Positions 10,906-22,904 of a stretch of 64,000 nt of DNA are shown here, piece after piece. Positions within the stretch are counted from its first letter, which is position 1. Each line of letters opens with the position of its first letter. The stretch lies in the NCBI GenBank assembly GCA_043228905.1, contig JBHGNT010000009.1:13826001-13890000 (forward strand). The letters run 5' to 3'. The notes below the pieces were generated by a model that saw only the letters and a program-made list of their open reading frames with translations, was not told where the DNA came from and made no database searches. The position numbers were made by a program, and so were the translations under genes. The DNA comes from Azolla caroliniana (Eukaryota > Polypodiophyta).

Positions 10906-11547
10906 CAGGAATCATGGTCGCCAAAACTGTGTTTACTCCAGACTTGACTTAGCCTCAAACATAGGGTGTCAGTTCCGGAACACTTCACCGAAGGGGTTGT
11001 TATCTGATGGATGTTATCCGGCTATCCAGCTATCCAATTTTGATCCAACTAACTCCAGTTACTTCTGGATTGTTAAGAGAAAGCAGATTAGGTATAACAC
11101 GCGTAAAGTTAACAATTGAAGCGTAGAATGGCAAGTACACCAGAGACACAATAGAATTAAAATAGAACACTTAAATGGGCATTACTTCCACTAAACAATT
11201 ACATCAATTCTAGATCCTTTTATAGGCATCCGGTAGGAAATACAAAACGGTGCCTTACCGGCTACAAGCACTATTAGTCGGTGTGGATCCGTATGGGTAC
11301 AACTATCTGGATCCGTCCACTCCTATAATATATTACCTGACTAATAATTATGCTTCTAATAATATTGTTCTCCGACTTTTCCTTGTACACATTATCCCTC
11401 CAGATCATACTCTGGGCCAACATTGGCCTTGTCTTTCGGAATCGAGGCGTCAGAGTAAGGATTCGGTAACGAGAACCAGGATGCCAATTAGTCAAATTCG
11501 ACATCTCGACTTACTCCGACTATCTTTGTCCGGGGGTTGTTGCACTT
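10906..11547. other. Noncoding stretch, no recognised gene
   Basis: AT-rich sequence with GGATCCG and ACCGG words lies between the element E LTR and the integrase traces of element G. It may hold LTR debris. I see no coding motif on either strand. Confidence 0.3.
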
Positions 11548-12624
11548 ATACCCCTTCTGCTCATGAGAGTGACCAACTAGTATGCACTTCTCCAACTCTG
11601 GGTCCAACTTTCTCATCTTCTCATCCGATCATGCACAAAGGCTATCTACCGAATACCCTAAGGTGTCTTAAATTTGACTTCCACCCCAAATACAACTCAT
11701 GTGTTGACACCTTCTCCCCGATCCAATTTTGTGTGTAGAACTTGGACATGCTCTTCTCTTCCAACATTGGTCGCGCCACCTCAACGATCGACCGATTCTT
11801 CATCTCCGCAACGCCATTTTGTTCCGGCGTGTGTCGATAGCTGAATTCCCTCCGAATTCCTTTCTGCTACAAGTAACTGTTGAATTGACCTGAAAAGTAT
11901 TCTTTTCTTTCATCCGACCGAAGGCACTTGATCTTCCTCTCCATTTCCCATTCGACTAAATTTTGTATGTTTCGAAAATAGTCGAAAACTTCGCTTTTCC
12001 TTTGGATTAGGTAGATCCATGTGTGCCGGTTGTAGTCGTCGATGAAGGAGACAAAATACCGACTCCCGCCAAGACTAACATTCTGTACCAGTCCCCATAA
12101 GTCTAAATGTATTAAGTTGAGCTTGTTACAGCTCCGGTTTCTTTCGGTGGGGAATGGAAGTCGATGTTTCTTCCCTAGTTGGTAGGCTTCAAAATTTTGG
12201 GCCTTCTAGCCACTGAATCTTGGCAGTCCGAACATGATTTGTTTCAACTTTAGGTCCTGAAGCCTTCGATAATTGAAGTGGTTGATCCACTTGTGCCACA
12301 AGTCAACATCCGAATTGAATTTCTGTCCCTTGCGTGATGATTTGGGCCTCTTCCTTGATGAAGCACTCAAGGTGTGTAAACTACACTTGCATCCCCTAGT
12401 TAAAGATCTGTCTGACTTACACCGGGTTCTTTGTGATTGTTGGAACATGAAAAACATTCATTAACTTTCCCTTTTGTACGACATGAATCAAAGGGACTTC
12501 TCCGACATGCTTATCGGGTGAGGAGTATCGTCTCCGGTTTTGACAACTTCCGGTTGCTTCGGCTTTTCTAGATATGAGAACCACTCTTTGTGGCTTATCA
12601 TGTGGTTTGACGCACCGGAGTCAA
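11548..12624 (-). pseudogene. Copia protease-integrase remnant (element G)
   Basis: Minus-strand traces align by eye, block by block, with the integrase region of element F at 61.3-62.5 kb. They include the protease neighbourhood (12480-12624, WFSYLEKPKQPEVV-like), the HHCC-type integrase zinc region (HKWINHFNYRRLQDLKLKQ near 12250-12300), a FIDDYNRHTWIYLIQRK-like core, and the CIF/GYSDE-like end near 11560. Many frameshifts and stops are present. The protease region is interrupted at 12624 by a 1.45-kb insertion. Confidence 0.8.
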
Positions 12625-14075
12625 TGTTGTCGTGTGAATCTTCACACACTATGTAAAAAAATAATGAAATAATTATTATAGATTAGATTAGTAGCTTACT
12701 ATAGAAAGATGGATATACTCAAGAGCTTCAAAATGTATTTTACTATATACAAAATGGAGAAATACATATCAAGTTATGTGAAAATAAAGTTTGAGAAGAT
12801 AGGGAAATTAGAACTATCCCACATAGATAGGAAAGTTAAGGCGCTGGCTATATAAGCACCTTAAGCTCCCTCATTTTTCATTTGTGCTAAGAGCACTTTG
12901 GCCACTTTATCTTGATGGATGATGGTGGCCAAATTCCCTAAATCCAAAAACCGGCCGGTAAACAAATCTGGAAACCGGCCGGTAAGCAAATTTGGAAAAC
13001 GGGTCCGGTAAGCAAATCTGGAAACCGGCCGGTATGCAAACCGGAAACAGGCCGGTAAGCAAAACCAGAACCGGAACCGGAAACAGGCCGGTAAGCAAAA
13101 CCAGAACCGGAACCGGAAACAGGCCGCTAAGCAAAATCGGAACCGGAACCGGCAAGCAAACCGGAATCAGAAACCGGCTGGTAAGCAAAACCAGAACCAA
13201 AACTGGCAAGCAAACCGGAACTGGAACCGATTGGCAAGCAAAATCGTAACCGGTCGGTAAGCAAAACCGGAACCGGCAAGCAAATCGGAACCGGCCGGCA
13301 AGCAAAATTAGAACCGGTCGGCAAACAAAATCAGAACCGGCCGACAAGCAAAATGGAACCGGCTACCGGACGAGGTTGGACGCAGACGGACAGAAGATTG
13401 GATCATGCAACAAACTAAAGTAAAGTGAAGAGAAATAAAGTAAAGGCCATGTGGACGCAAGCAACTAAAGTTGGAGTGCATGCAAAAAGTAAAGGTCATG
13501 TGGACGGTCACATGCAACTAAAAGAAAAAGCCATGCAACTAAAAATAGATGCAACCAAAAGAAAAAGCTAGGCAACTAAAAGTAGAGGCCATGTAACAAA
13601 AAGTGGAAAGGCTATGATCAAGGGAGAACTCTATATATATTCCATTTTTTTTTCTTACACTCAGACTCTCCATATTATCTTAATTTTTTTCCTTTTCTTT
13701 GGGAGCTCTCTTATCTTATCGAAGCCAATAACCCTAATCTTCCCTACGGAAGCTATCTCTCAAGTAAACCATAATTTCCATACGGAAGCAATCTCTCAAA
13801 ATCCAAAATTCCTTGTCAAAGCCATATCACTCAAGAATCATAATCTCTTATTTCCTCTAATATATTATTCTAGTAATCTCCGTAAGATAAAACTTTTGTA
13901 ATCCCAATCTTGGGATTGATTGTAATTTTTCTTTCTACTTGTTAATGAAATTTGTTAATCTTTCTCATTTCGGTTAATTCTTAGTACATAAATACACGAA
14001 TTTGATATCCTCTAGTCAAAGGCCCCGGGGTCTTGCCTCAACGTTCACGTATCCTTGTCGTATTTTCGCGACAAC
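12625..14075 (+). mobile_element. 1.45-kb insertion, probable solo LTR
   Basis: It breaks the protease region of element G: homology to element F stops after GACGCACCGGAGTC (12610-12622) and resumes with ACGTACCACAC (14074 on). The insert begins TGTTGTCG and ends CGCGACAAC, nearly mirror termini. On the plus strand it has CTATATAAGCACC near 12848-12860, a later CTCTATATATATTCC near 13630, and a U5-like T-rich end, which suit an LTR. No coding sequence is seen. A clean target duplication was not found (GTCAA left, GACAA or ACGTA right), so the class is not settled. Confidence 0.55.
12945..13372. repeat. CCGG-rich degenerate minisatellite
   Basis: About 16-20 imperfect units of roughly 18-30 bp are built on the core ACCGGCCGGTAAGCAAA, with variants such as ACCGGAACCGGCAAGCAAA. 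It lies inside the 1.45-kb insertion. Because the unit varies, reading frames through it look like long proline/leucine/valine-rich proteins; these are repeat artefacts. Confidence 0.9.
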
Positions 14076-14507
14076 GTACCACACTTCCTCTAATTTGTCA
14101 ATCAAGACCCAAGAGACAAGGATTGACTAGGAAGTCATAGTACTGGTAACGGTGCAGACAGAAACGGAACAATTGGTAGCGAGTAAGCCAGGGATGGCCA
14201 AGAAGGTGTCGGTAGGGATACCCCGACATACCAGACACTACCTACAATTTTGCAGCAATTTTGCAATTCGGCAGCAGCCATGAAATGGTGGAATCTCTTG
14301 GGTACAAGAACACGTTGGTAGCTTCCTGTATGGTAGTAGAACTTGCGGACAGGGATATGATCAAGCAAGCCAACACATTTGTGGCGTTGCGGATTTCATC
14401 CTGGACTTCCCACTCGGATGCCTTTGCTTGGTTATGGGTGGTCACCTATTGCACTTCTGTGGTGATCTTATTGACCGCTACTCCCTTTCGTTTGACCATT
14501 CGCTAAC
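14076..14507 (-). other. Possible further piece of element G (gag?)
   Basis: The first bases (GTACCACACTTCCTC) continue element G after the insertion, then similarity to element F fades. The minus strand is open over 14242-14445 with KASEWEVQDEIRNATNVLA, vaguely like a copia Gag helix. I would not assign function on that alone. Confidence 0.3.
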
Positions 14508-14810
14508 ATTGGGAATTCGGTCCCTCCGGATGAGAACCGGAGGAGCCGGATCGGACGAGTCGGATGAAGAAGCCAGATTTGGAAGGGTTCCAAATAAGAT
14601 CTAGAAACTGGAACTAGTGATTCCGGATGGATCCAATGCGAACCAGATCCAAGGACATATTTGTAAATATGTTAGGATAAGCCCACTGAGGCTATATTTG
14701 TAAATAGCCCAAAAGTCATATAAGTATAAATATGACTTAGGGCAACTATATAGAAATAGTGTTGTTGAGACTATTATTGTACAAAAGGAGAGAAAGAAAG
14801 AAAGAAAGAA

Positions 14811-14905
<95 letters not shown>

Positions 14906-15130
14906 CAGAACTAGTTTTCTGTTGTAACCGCCGGCTCGCGAAGACATAGAGCTCGAGGTCGTTGCCTCTGAGTCTCACATTGTATTCCTCCCCTCATAGT
15001 GATAGTTGGAGTCTGTGGGCTCCCGTGGTTTTTCCCATTTACCACGTTAACATCCTGTGTCATCTCTGTTTTAGTTTCTTCTCTTTTAATCTTTGTTGAA
15101 GACTCGGTTGTGGCCGAGCGTTATTTTTGC
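14508..15130 (+). repeat. Copia 5' LTR (element C)
   Basis: It begins TTGGGAATTCGGTCCCTCCGGATG, matching the start of element B's LTR in reverse orientation. It shares CATATTTGTAAATATG, GGCTATATTTGTAAATAGCCC and ATATGACTTAGGGCA blocks and the CTCGAGGTCGTTGCCT region with that LTR. It ends shortly before a decayed primer site. It contains a long microsatellite (TA then GA, about 14812-14903) in place of element B's short CT tract. Confidence 0.75.
14812..14903. repeat. (TA)n(GA)n compound microsatellite
   Basis: About 28 TA units are followed directly by about 16 GA units, preceded by four GAAA repeats. It lies in the LTR of element C at the position of a short CT/GA tract in the related element B LTR, which suggests expansion there. 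Confidence 0.95.
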
Positions 15131-15136
15131 ACAATC

Positions 15137-15148
15137 TGGTATGAGAGC
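15137..15148 (+). other. Decayed primer binding site of element C
   Basis: Reads TGGTATGAGAGC against the intact TGGTATCAGAGC of element B. It lies just after the LTR. Confidence 0.65.
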
Positions 15149-15159
15149 AAACAAAGGAA

Positions 15160-16777
15160 ATGGAAGAATAATACGGTGGCATGTTCAAGCTCATTGGCTC
15201 CAACTACCCAGTGTGGAAGTCGAAGATGAGGGACATGCTCGTGGTCACTCGTACAGTTCAGGTACAAGAAACCGGACAAGATCGATGCCATGACATGGGA
15301 GGTGATGCACATGAAGACAACGGCGTACATCCGGTGCTTCATCGACATGAGCCTCCATAACCAGGGAAGAGGCCGGTATCGGAGTCCCCAAAAACGGAAC
15401 AAATCGGGGACGAGATCGAAGTCAAGGGGGAGGCCTACTTGCTTCTACTGTGGGAAGCTAGGGCACTTCCACAAGAACTGTCGGCATTTCTGGAAAGAGA
15501 AATGAACCGATAGTGCCGATTCGAAGAACGGTTCGGACCAGAAAGGCTCGGATCGGAAGGGAACATCAGTGATCGCAACAAGTGAAGAAGAACTGATGCT
15601 TATTACCGAGGAGAATGAGTTAAACCTTGTTGGCGATGAGACAACATGGGTTGTCCATTCTAGAGCATCGTTCCATCTGACACCGGATCAGATATTCTTG
15701 TCATCGGACCAGACAACGTGGGTTGTGTCCGGATGGGGAATGAAGGTACATACCGAATGTCGGCATAGGAGATGTGTTGTTGAATACATCAACCGGATGC
15801 AAATTGTTGTTGAAAGATGTCCAACACATTCTGGAGGTTTGTTTGAACCTGATATTAGCCAGTCGGCTAGATGATGAAGGCTACACGGGTAGCATTCAGA
15901 ACATAGTCATGAAATCCAACAAAGGAAGCCTGATTGTGGTTCGAGCCCGGAAGATCAACACGCTATATCTTATACATGCCCGGATATGCCGAGAAGAAGT
16001 GAACGTAGCATCCGAAACTACCAGTGAGCTGTGGCACAAGAGACTGTGTCATATGAGCCAAAAGGGGATGAGAAGACTTGTCGAAGACAACCTCATTCTG
16101 GAGGTGAAAGACATGCATCTGAGAAGTGCACCGATTGCTAGGCCGGCATGCAAAACCAAACCTCCTTCCGGTCAAGACCACCGATGAGATGGAATGCACC
16201 ACTGGAACTGGTGCATACCAATGTGTGTCAAGTCGACACGAAGTCACATGCCGGATCGCAGTACTTCGTGACGTTCATAAATGACCACAACCGGAAGTTG
16301 TGGGTCTCACCATTAAAGACGAAGGATCAGGTGTTGTCTGTCTTCAAGGAACTCCACACAAGAGTGGAAAGAGAAACCGGCCGGAAGCTGAAAGTGGTTC
16401 AAGCAAATAACGGATGAGAGTACCGGGGATAGTTCGAGGAGTACTGTCAGTTGAAGGGAATCCGGCTCGAATTCACCGTGCCGAAGATGCCAGAATTGAA
16501 CAGGCTAGCCGAACCGTGATGGTGAGAGTCTGGAGCATGCTGGCACATGCAAAGCTACCCAAGACGTTTTGGGCTGAGACACTGATGATGGCGACGTATG
16601 TGATAAACAGATCACCCTCAACACCCTTGGACGGAGACACACCACAGAGATTATGAACCGGTAAAGACGTGTCTTACCGGCATCTAAAGGTGTTCGGGTG
16701 TCTCACATATGTGCATGTTGCAAAGGACAAGAGAACAAAGCTAGATCCGAAGTCCAGGCCATGCATATTCCTCGAAT
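15160..16777 (+). pseudogene. Copia gag-protease-integrase remnant (element C)
   Basis: A decayed relative of element B. Its zinc knuckle CFYCGKLGHFHKNC lies near 15449-15490. A protease remnant WVVHSRASFHLTP follows near 15648-15685, where DSG has become HSR, so the active site is lost. Integrase follows with LWHKRLCHMSQKGMRRL, PLELVHTNVCQ, FINDHNRKLW (Asp changed to Asn), QANNG and YVINRSPSTPLDGDTPQR. Most of gag before the knuckle is deleted. The element ends at about 16777 within the integrase C-terminal region, so RT and RNase H are absent. Many stops and frameshifts. Confidence 0.85.
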
Positions 16778-16974
16778 ATAGTCATTTTCTTAAGACTTCT
16801 CGACAACAATAACTTGTAGTTTCACATTCTCGCTCATGGATGCCCCAATCACTTCACCTTCACTATGCTTCTTGTGGCTTCTCGTAAAGAAACAAAATAA
16901 CTTATTAGCAATACCTCCATGTTTATATTGATATTTAGGATCTCTAGTTTTTTCAGATAATTACAAGATATAAA

Positions 16975-18970
16975 TAGATAGATAGATTATATTATTGTCT
17001 TCGGAGATCGAATATGACCTATGAGACCAAAAATATTACATTTCACGTGATACGTGTGAAAGTGAATAGTGACTCTCGATGTTCAAGAACTTTACCAATG
17101 AATGTTACAATCGAGAGTGCACATTGTGGTTGTGAGAGAAATTCGTGCAAGGATTGGGCTCAGTCGAAGAGATGTGGAAAGCATGGTCGAATATGATCAA
17201 AGGCAGAGCATTGTATCAAAGTGTGATACTCAAACTCACGAACTTGTTTAGGGAAAAGTATGCATAGCCGACCACTCTCATCACTTGTGCCCCAACGCCC
17301 TATCTCACATCGCAATGCATGTGAGCTAAGTCGCATGGAAGCAATGGTTCGAATGGCAGATAACGGGACATGCTCTAACATGTATCGATGTGTACGGTTT
17401 TCCTGTTCCACAAAGAATATGGTTTTGTAGTTAGGTGCAACATGTGTAGTATAATGTGAGAAGCGTGAGCCTCCACATTTGTCCCCTGTCATGATACATT
17501 GACGTTGCAAAAAGGCCTCATTTATAGAGGAATCTAGTGATGCATCATGAAGTGTTTCACATCCCATCTACGAAACCATTTTTCTATATCTTGCATCCAA
17601 CCGGAACACAAAATTTTACTCTTATGCGTCTTTTGGATCTTTTTGCTTGCTTCCCATGCAATTCTAGGAAGTCGATGTGAGGGACTTTTTGGAACTGTAA
17701 GCATGTATTCAACAACCCTTTCCATGTAGATTTAGGGATGCTACCACCCCATAGCGAAGAACCGGTGTCACCAAAGTGTTGAAAAGATATTTCTTGAGGA
17801 CCCAACATTTAATATCTCCAAGATTGCATGTGTTCTCAAATGCATAGTATGCTCACTTACCCACCTCTAAGCGATGTGTAGCACATTCATTCCATCTATG
17901 ATTTGAAGGAACATCAAGGCCAAGATATTTGAAGCTTTCCACACATTCAAGTGGCTCATTGTTGTACATAATGCATGGTTTATCTTTTTTTTTGGCGCTT
18001 CACAAACATAATATTTGTTTTAGAGCTATTGACACTTAATTTAGTATGCATGCAAAAAATTTCCAATGCCTTCATAAGCTTTTGTGCATCTCCTAAAGTA
18101 TTTGCAAAAGCACTACATCTACATATAGCAAAAGCATAATCACAACATTCCCAATGGCAACTTCTTCAACACATTCTTCCTTTGCAAACTTGGTAACCAT
18201 TTCTTCCGATTCATCAATGCATAGACCAAATAATGTTGGTGAGAGTGGGCATCCTTGCTTAACACCGATAGTGCTATTTCACTATTGAAATAATCTGAAT
18301 GTCTATCTCTCATATGCCACAACATATAACCTTCTCATAAATTCGGGAAATTGCAAGCATATATTCACTTGGCACCTCAAGTTCTTCCATTCACCTCCAA
18401 AGATGCTCACGAGGTACCATATCAAAAGCTTTCTTGAAGTCTACAAAGCAACAATATAAACCTTTATCTCTAAGGTGACTTTCCTCCATTAATACTCGAA
18501 GGGTGACAAGGTGATCAATGATGCTATGGTGTTTTCGAAAGCCAGCTTGCCCATAAGCTCTCTTACCTTTTTTTTTCAGCCCATACACTTATCTTTGATT
18601 CCATTATACATCCAAATAGTTTTGCCATTAATGAGCCAACCATGATGGTTCGATAGTTGTTTACATTATCTACATCTCCACCTTTATGTAAAGGTTTGAT
18701 CCAATTTGTAGTCCAATCATATGGCATACCATGTTGCAATGCATCATTAAACATATCTCTTATCCATACATATGCTTCCTTTCCAGTCCATTTGAGCATT
18801 TCAGCCTTTATACATTGAAGATCGCTTGCCTTTCGAGAGGCCAATTTCTTAAGTTCTATGCATATATCTTCAATTGTAAAGAAAGGAGACATATGTGAAA
18901 GAGAACCATAACACATCATCTTTCCAACAAGAGATAACTCATATAAATTCTTACAATGCATAGACAATTC
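16975..18970 (-). pseudogene. LINE reverse transcriptase remnant
   Basis: Non-LTR retrotransposon ORF2 traces lie on the minus strand. In order: FTIEDICIELKKLASRKASDLQCIKAEMLKW and NYRTIMVGSLMAKLFGCIME (18890-18590), QAGFRKHHSIIDHLVTLR and LYCCFVDFKKAFDMVPREHLW (18550-18395), VKQGCPLSPTLFGLCIDE (18265-18215), LLLYVDV (about 18120), and a C-terminal zinc-binding region around VREFEYHTLIQCSAFDHIRPCFPHLF (17245-17165). This is the plant LINE order. Frameshifts are frequent. The 3' end has an AATCTATCTATCTATTT tail at about 16972-16990. Confidence 0.85.
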
Positions 18971-19990
18971 GTGAAAGTTAATTCACCATAATTCTCAACA
19001 CGTTTCCCCTTTAGATTTCCCCAAAATTTAGCACATGGGTAAAAGCATGTGAGTGGAAACACTATTATAGCTAATTAGCTGGTAAAATGGCTATAGCTAT
19101 TTAGCTATTTGTTTAGCTAGTTTTTTGTGGGAAAATCATAAGGATCATTTACGAAATTTTATGCTTTATTAGTTAAATATATGTCATTTAATATATGACA
19201 ATACTCAAAATTTTGAACTTTCGTTTCTAACGTAGTGGAACTTGGGGAACAGTGCCCTCATCTAAACTTGACTTTAATGTCACCAAATTCCTGTTAATCC
19301 TGAGTTTGAGTTTGAAATCCAAACAGGTGGAGTACTCTAAGCATGAACACAGACGAAGCTTCCATAGCAGCACAAAAACTCTGATATCGACAGACATTAC
19401 ACCTTCAGAGCTACAACACACCACCAGTTCGATCCTTGTCTAGGTATGTATCAATTACAAATTAAAAAATCCTTTTTTTTTCCTTTTTGATAACTGTAAC
19501 TTTGTTGCCTATTCATCTTTTATAAAAAACGATTAGGGTGAAGTTGTTGGAGTCCTAAACAAGGATGTCTCGAAGTTCAAGGTGTAGCAGCAAGTGTGTT
19601 TTTTATTCACAAAAAATTTGATTAGGGTTTATTTCATACATATTTCAGATTAGGGTTCCTGATTTCCTTAAACTGTTGATTTTTTATTAGGGTTTCTGAT
19701 TTCCTTAAGCGGTTGATTTCTTATTAGGGTTTTTTATTAGGGTTTCTGATTAAGGCTTCTAAATAGGGTTTTTGATTTTTTAAGCGCTTGATTTCTGATT
19801 ACTGTTGAAATTTTCAGATTTAGTGTTGGAATTTTCCACCAATTCACATTTCTGGTTTCAATGTGTCTACAAACTTCCCCCAAATTTGATTTAGGATTTG
19901 GGTGAATGTGGCTGATTTTTTATTTTTGATTCTTCCCTACCAATCATGGTACTAAATACACATGTCCCAGTAGATCAGAGGTAACATGTA
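18971..19990. other. Noncoding stretch with TAGCTA patch and AGGGTTT motifs
   Basis: 19050-19125 carries a short run of TAGCTAATTAGC-type words, the same motif as the satellite at 21.3 kb. 19620-19790 has about eight TTAGGGTTT or GATTAGGGTT words spaced irregularly in T-rich DNA. I find no supported gene. It may be the promoter or 5' region of the following gene-like region. Confidence 0.5.
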
Positions 19991-20007
19991 TTGATTTTTT
20001 ATTTCAG

Positions 20008-21300
20008 GTGGCTCGTTCCTCTATATCCTAGAGTGTTGAACTTTGCAAAGTTTTGCGAGACAAAAGAGGACTTTAACAACATATATAGTCTGTCACTAGA
20101 GGGTATTGACCCTGTTGTTCTAACAAATAAATTGATTAGTGATGTAGACTGGTTGTCAGTCTATAAAGTGCCCAGAGTGAAAGGCAAGGTGAAGCTCAAG
20201 CATGTACGATCAGAGCTATATGACGACTGCATGAGGCTCCACCAAAAACTACATCAAGAGATCCCGGTCAACAACGAGTTGTGCGTTGCATTCACGAGAG
20301 CTTTTGCATACGAGTATTGCAAAACCTGAAATGTACAGGGTACCTTGGGCTATTTATGGTGAGGCATCAGTAGAACGATTTCGAAAGATGGGGAGCTTGC
20401 AACAAAAAATGGCAAGTTTCTGGAGCATGGCAGTTGATGATGCAACTGTTGACTCCCAACAAACCCGAAAGTATACACCACACCGAAACACAATGAAAGC
20501 CAATGTCGATGATACAAGTGAGACATTGATTAGCTATATATTGAAAAATGTCCAAGAAGCCTGTGAGACATTAGAGGCAACAAAGTCTAATTTAGAGAGA
20601 GCAACATTGGTTGCTGCAATGGAGAGCAAAGTCACTTTGGCAGTGACAATAATCAGAAATAAGATTCAGATAGCTATTGTTTTGCTAGTATGTAACATGT
20701 TATAAATAACTTGTACATGAAAATGTGCTTAGTGAAGCATTATCTGGAACAGGTTGCTCAACATGAGCTTGAAATTGAGGGGTCGCTGGATCCCCAGCGG
20801 AAAATACAACTGCAAACAGAGATCCAAGTTCTTTCAATGAACCTGGACCTTCTAGGTGTAAATACTGTCATTGATTACAATTTGGAGAACCTCCAAGTAA
20901 GTTAATGATTCTTGTATCTTGTTGTTCTATCTTCCTCATTAAGGAATGATAAATCGGTAATTGCTCGGCTACGTTATAGGAACAATACTCCCGTCAAGAA
21001 CAGGTAGTTAGCTGCCTTAAGAAGCAGCTACATTTTGTGGAGGGGATGGTAAAGAGCAGACAAGAATTGGACCTCAACATTCTTGCTCCCTTACCAAATG
21101 AAGGAGAACCAGGCAACAATATATTGATGATTCAAGCACGTTGCATCACTTGCGCCTTACGCGTAGAGGACAAAACTGCTACTCTGTTGGTACACCTACG
21201 GCCATGCCTGCACACATACTATATCGTTTGTTTTCAATATGCATGTCGCATTACTATAGTCTGTTTGGGGGATTGCAAAACAGCTCTCCCAGATGAGTGA
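20008..21300 (+). pseudogene. Coiled-coil and RING-like gene or gene relic, unrecognised family
   Basis: A probable 3' splice site (TTTATTTCAG) precedes 20009. Open segments follow: 20008-20329 (WLVPLYPRVLNFAKFCETKED...), then after a frame change at about 20320, 20330-20705, and 20711-20896 with helical, Gln/Glu-rich coiled-coil character. A good intron lies at about 20897-20980 (CTCCAA|GTAAGT to TTATAG|GAACAA) and keeps the frame. The last part ends in a RING-like cluster: CITCALRVEDK, then CLHTYYIVC, ending CLGDCKTALPDE before TGA. In a normal C3HC4 RING the spacing would be tighter, so it looks damaged. The frameshift near 20320 and the damaged RING favour a pseudogene; retention of the intron argues against a retrocopy. 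Confidence 0.45.
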
Positions 21301-21309
21301 ACACTGACA

Positions 21310-22690
21310 GGTAAAATTGTTGCTTATCTCTATAGTGTAGTAGCTAATTAGCTAAGTCGTATAAAGTGTGGTAGCTATTTGGTTGTTATGGTTCAATAGT
21401 GTAGTAGCTAATTAGCCAAGATGTACTTAATTAGCTACTGTAAATCTATTGTTTGGTAGTAGCTAATTAGCTATAGTCTAGCAAGTAATTAGCTACTGCC
21501 AGCCTATAGTGTAGTAGCTAATTAGCTACTACCATACTTAAGTAGAATAACTAATTAGCTACTGCCAGCCTATAGTACAGTAGCTAATTAGCTACTGCAA
21601 TATTTAAAAAGGATAGCAAATTAGCTAAGATGTAGTTAATTAGCTAAGTGGTAACTATTTAGCTACTGCCAATCTATAGTGGAGTATCTAATTAGCTACC
21701 ACTTAGCTAATTAGCTACTACCATTGTTAAGTAGAATAACTAATTAGTTGCTGCCACCCTATATTGTAGTAGCTAATTAGCTACTGTAATAGTTAAGAAG
21801 AATAGCTAATTAGCTAAGTGGTAGCCAACTAGCTACTACCAGCCTATAGTGTCGTAGCTAATGTGGCTAATTAGCTACTATCATTCTTAAGTACAATAAC
21901 TAATTAGTTGTTGCTAGCCTATAGTGTAGTAGCTAATTAGCTACTACCATATTTAAGTAGAATAGTTAATTAGCTATGATGTAGCTAATTAGTTGTTGCT
22001 AGCCTATAGTGTAGAAGCTAATTAGCTACTACCATATTTAAGTAGAATACCTAATTAGCTAAGATGTAGCTAATTAGTTGTTGCTAGTCTATAGTGTAGT
22101 AGCAAATTACCTACTACCATATTTAAGTAGAATAGCTAATTAGCTATTGTGAACCTATAGTCTAGCAGCTAATTAGCTAAGATGTAGCTAATTAGCTAAG
22201 TAGAATCAAGAGTGATAGCTAATTAGTTATTGCCATAGTTAAGAAGAATAGGTATTTAGCTCAGATGTAGCTATTTAGCTAAGCAATATCAAGGGTGATA
22301 GCTAATTAGCTACTACCATAGTTAAGAAGAATAGCTATTTAGCCAAGATGTAGCTAATTAGCCACTACCTTACTAAAGTAGAATAGCTAATTAGCTAAGA
22401 TGTAGATAATTAGGTTCTGCCAATATATAGTGTAGCAACTAATTAGCTAAGTAGAATCAAGAGTGGTAGCTAATTGGCTACAGCAATAGTTAGGAAGAAT
22501 TGCTAATTAGTTTACTTAGCTAATTAGTAGCTAATTACCTAGGATGTAGTAGTATCGAGAAATATCAAGAGTGGTCGCTAATTACCTACCATGTAGCTAA
22601 TTAACTATCATGTTTAGTATTAAGCTAAGATCATAGAAAAACACAAGAGAAGTCGTTAATTAGCTAACATGTTGTTGTAGAATGTCGTGG
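21310..22690. repeat. TAGCTAATTAGC satellite array
   Basis: About 1.4 kb built from TAGCTAATTAGCTA words, spaced by GTAGTAGC, AAGTAGAATAGC and CTATAGTGTAG phrases, with no fixed period. The core TAGCTAATTAGCTA is its own reverse complement. A similar array occurs at 37.24-37.92 kb and a short patch at 19.05 kb. Confidence 0.95.
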
Positions 22691-22904
22691 ATTAAGGAGG
22701 TTGCATGAGGTGTCGGGTGTTGATGAGGAGATAGTTGGCAACATGGTTGAGAGTAAGATTCCTACTATCACATCTCCTTCAGATCAGCTCCACCTTATTC
22801 TTTTGGAAGATTGTAGTGAATTAGGCAACGTTGTGAAAAGCCATGAAATATTGGAAACAGCATGACATAAATCTGAAGTTCATAACAACAGTGTTTTTGA
22901 ACAC

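Noticed and set aside
12907-13347. Long open frames rich in Leu/Pro/Val on the minus strand and Thr/Gly/Lys on the plus strand
   Set aside because: They run through the CCGG-rich minisatellite in several frames at once; the repeat lacks stop codons by composition.
21310-22690. CRISPR-like array
   Set aside because: The repeated word is short, palindromic and irregularly spaced, with no unique spacers of constant length; the DNA is plant nuclear.
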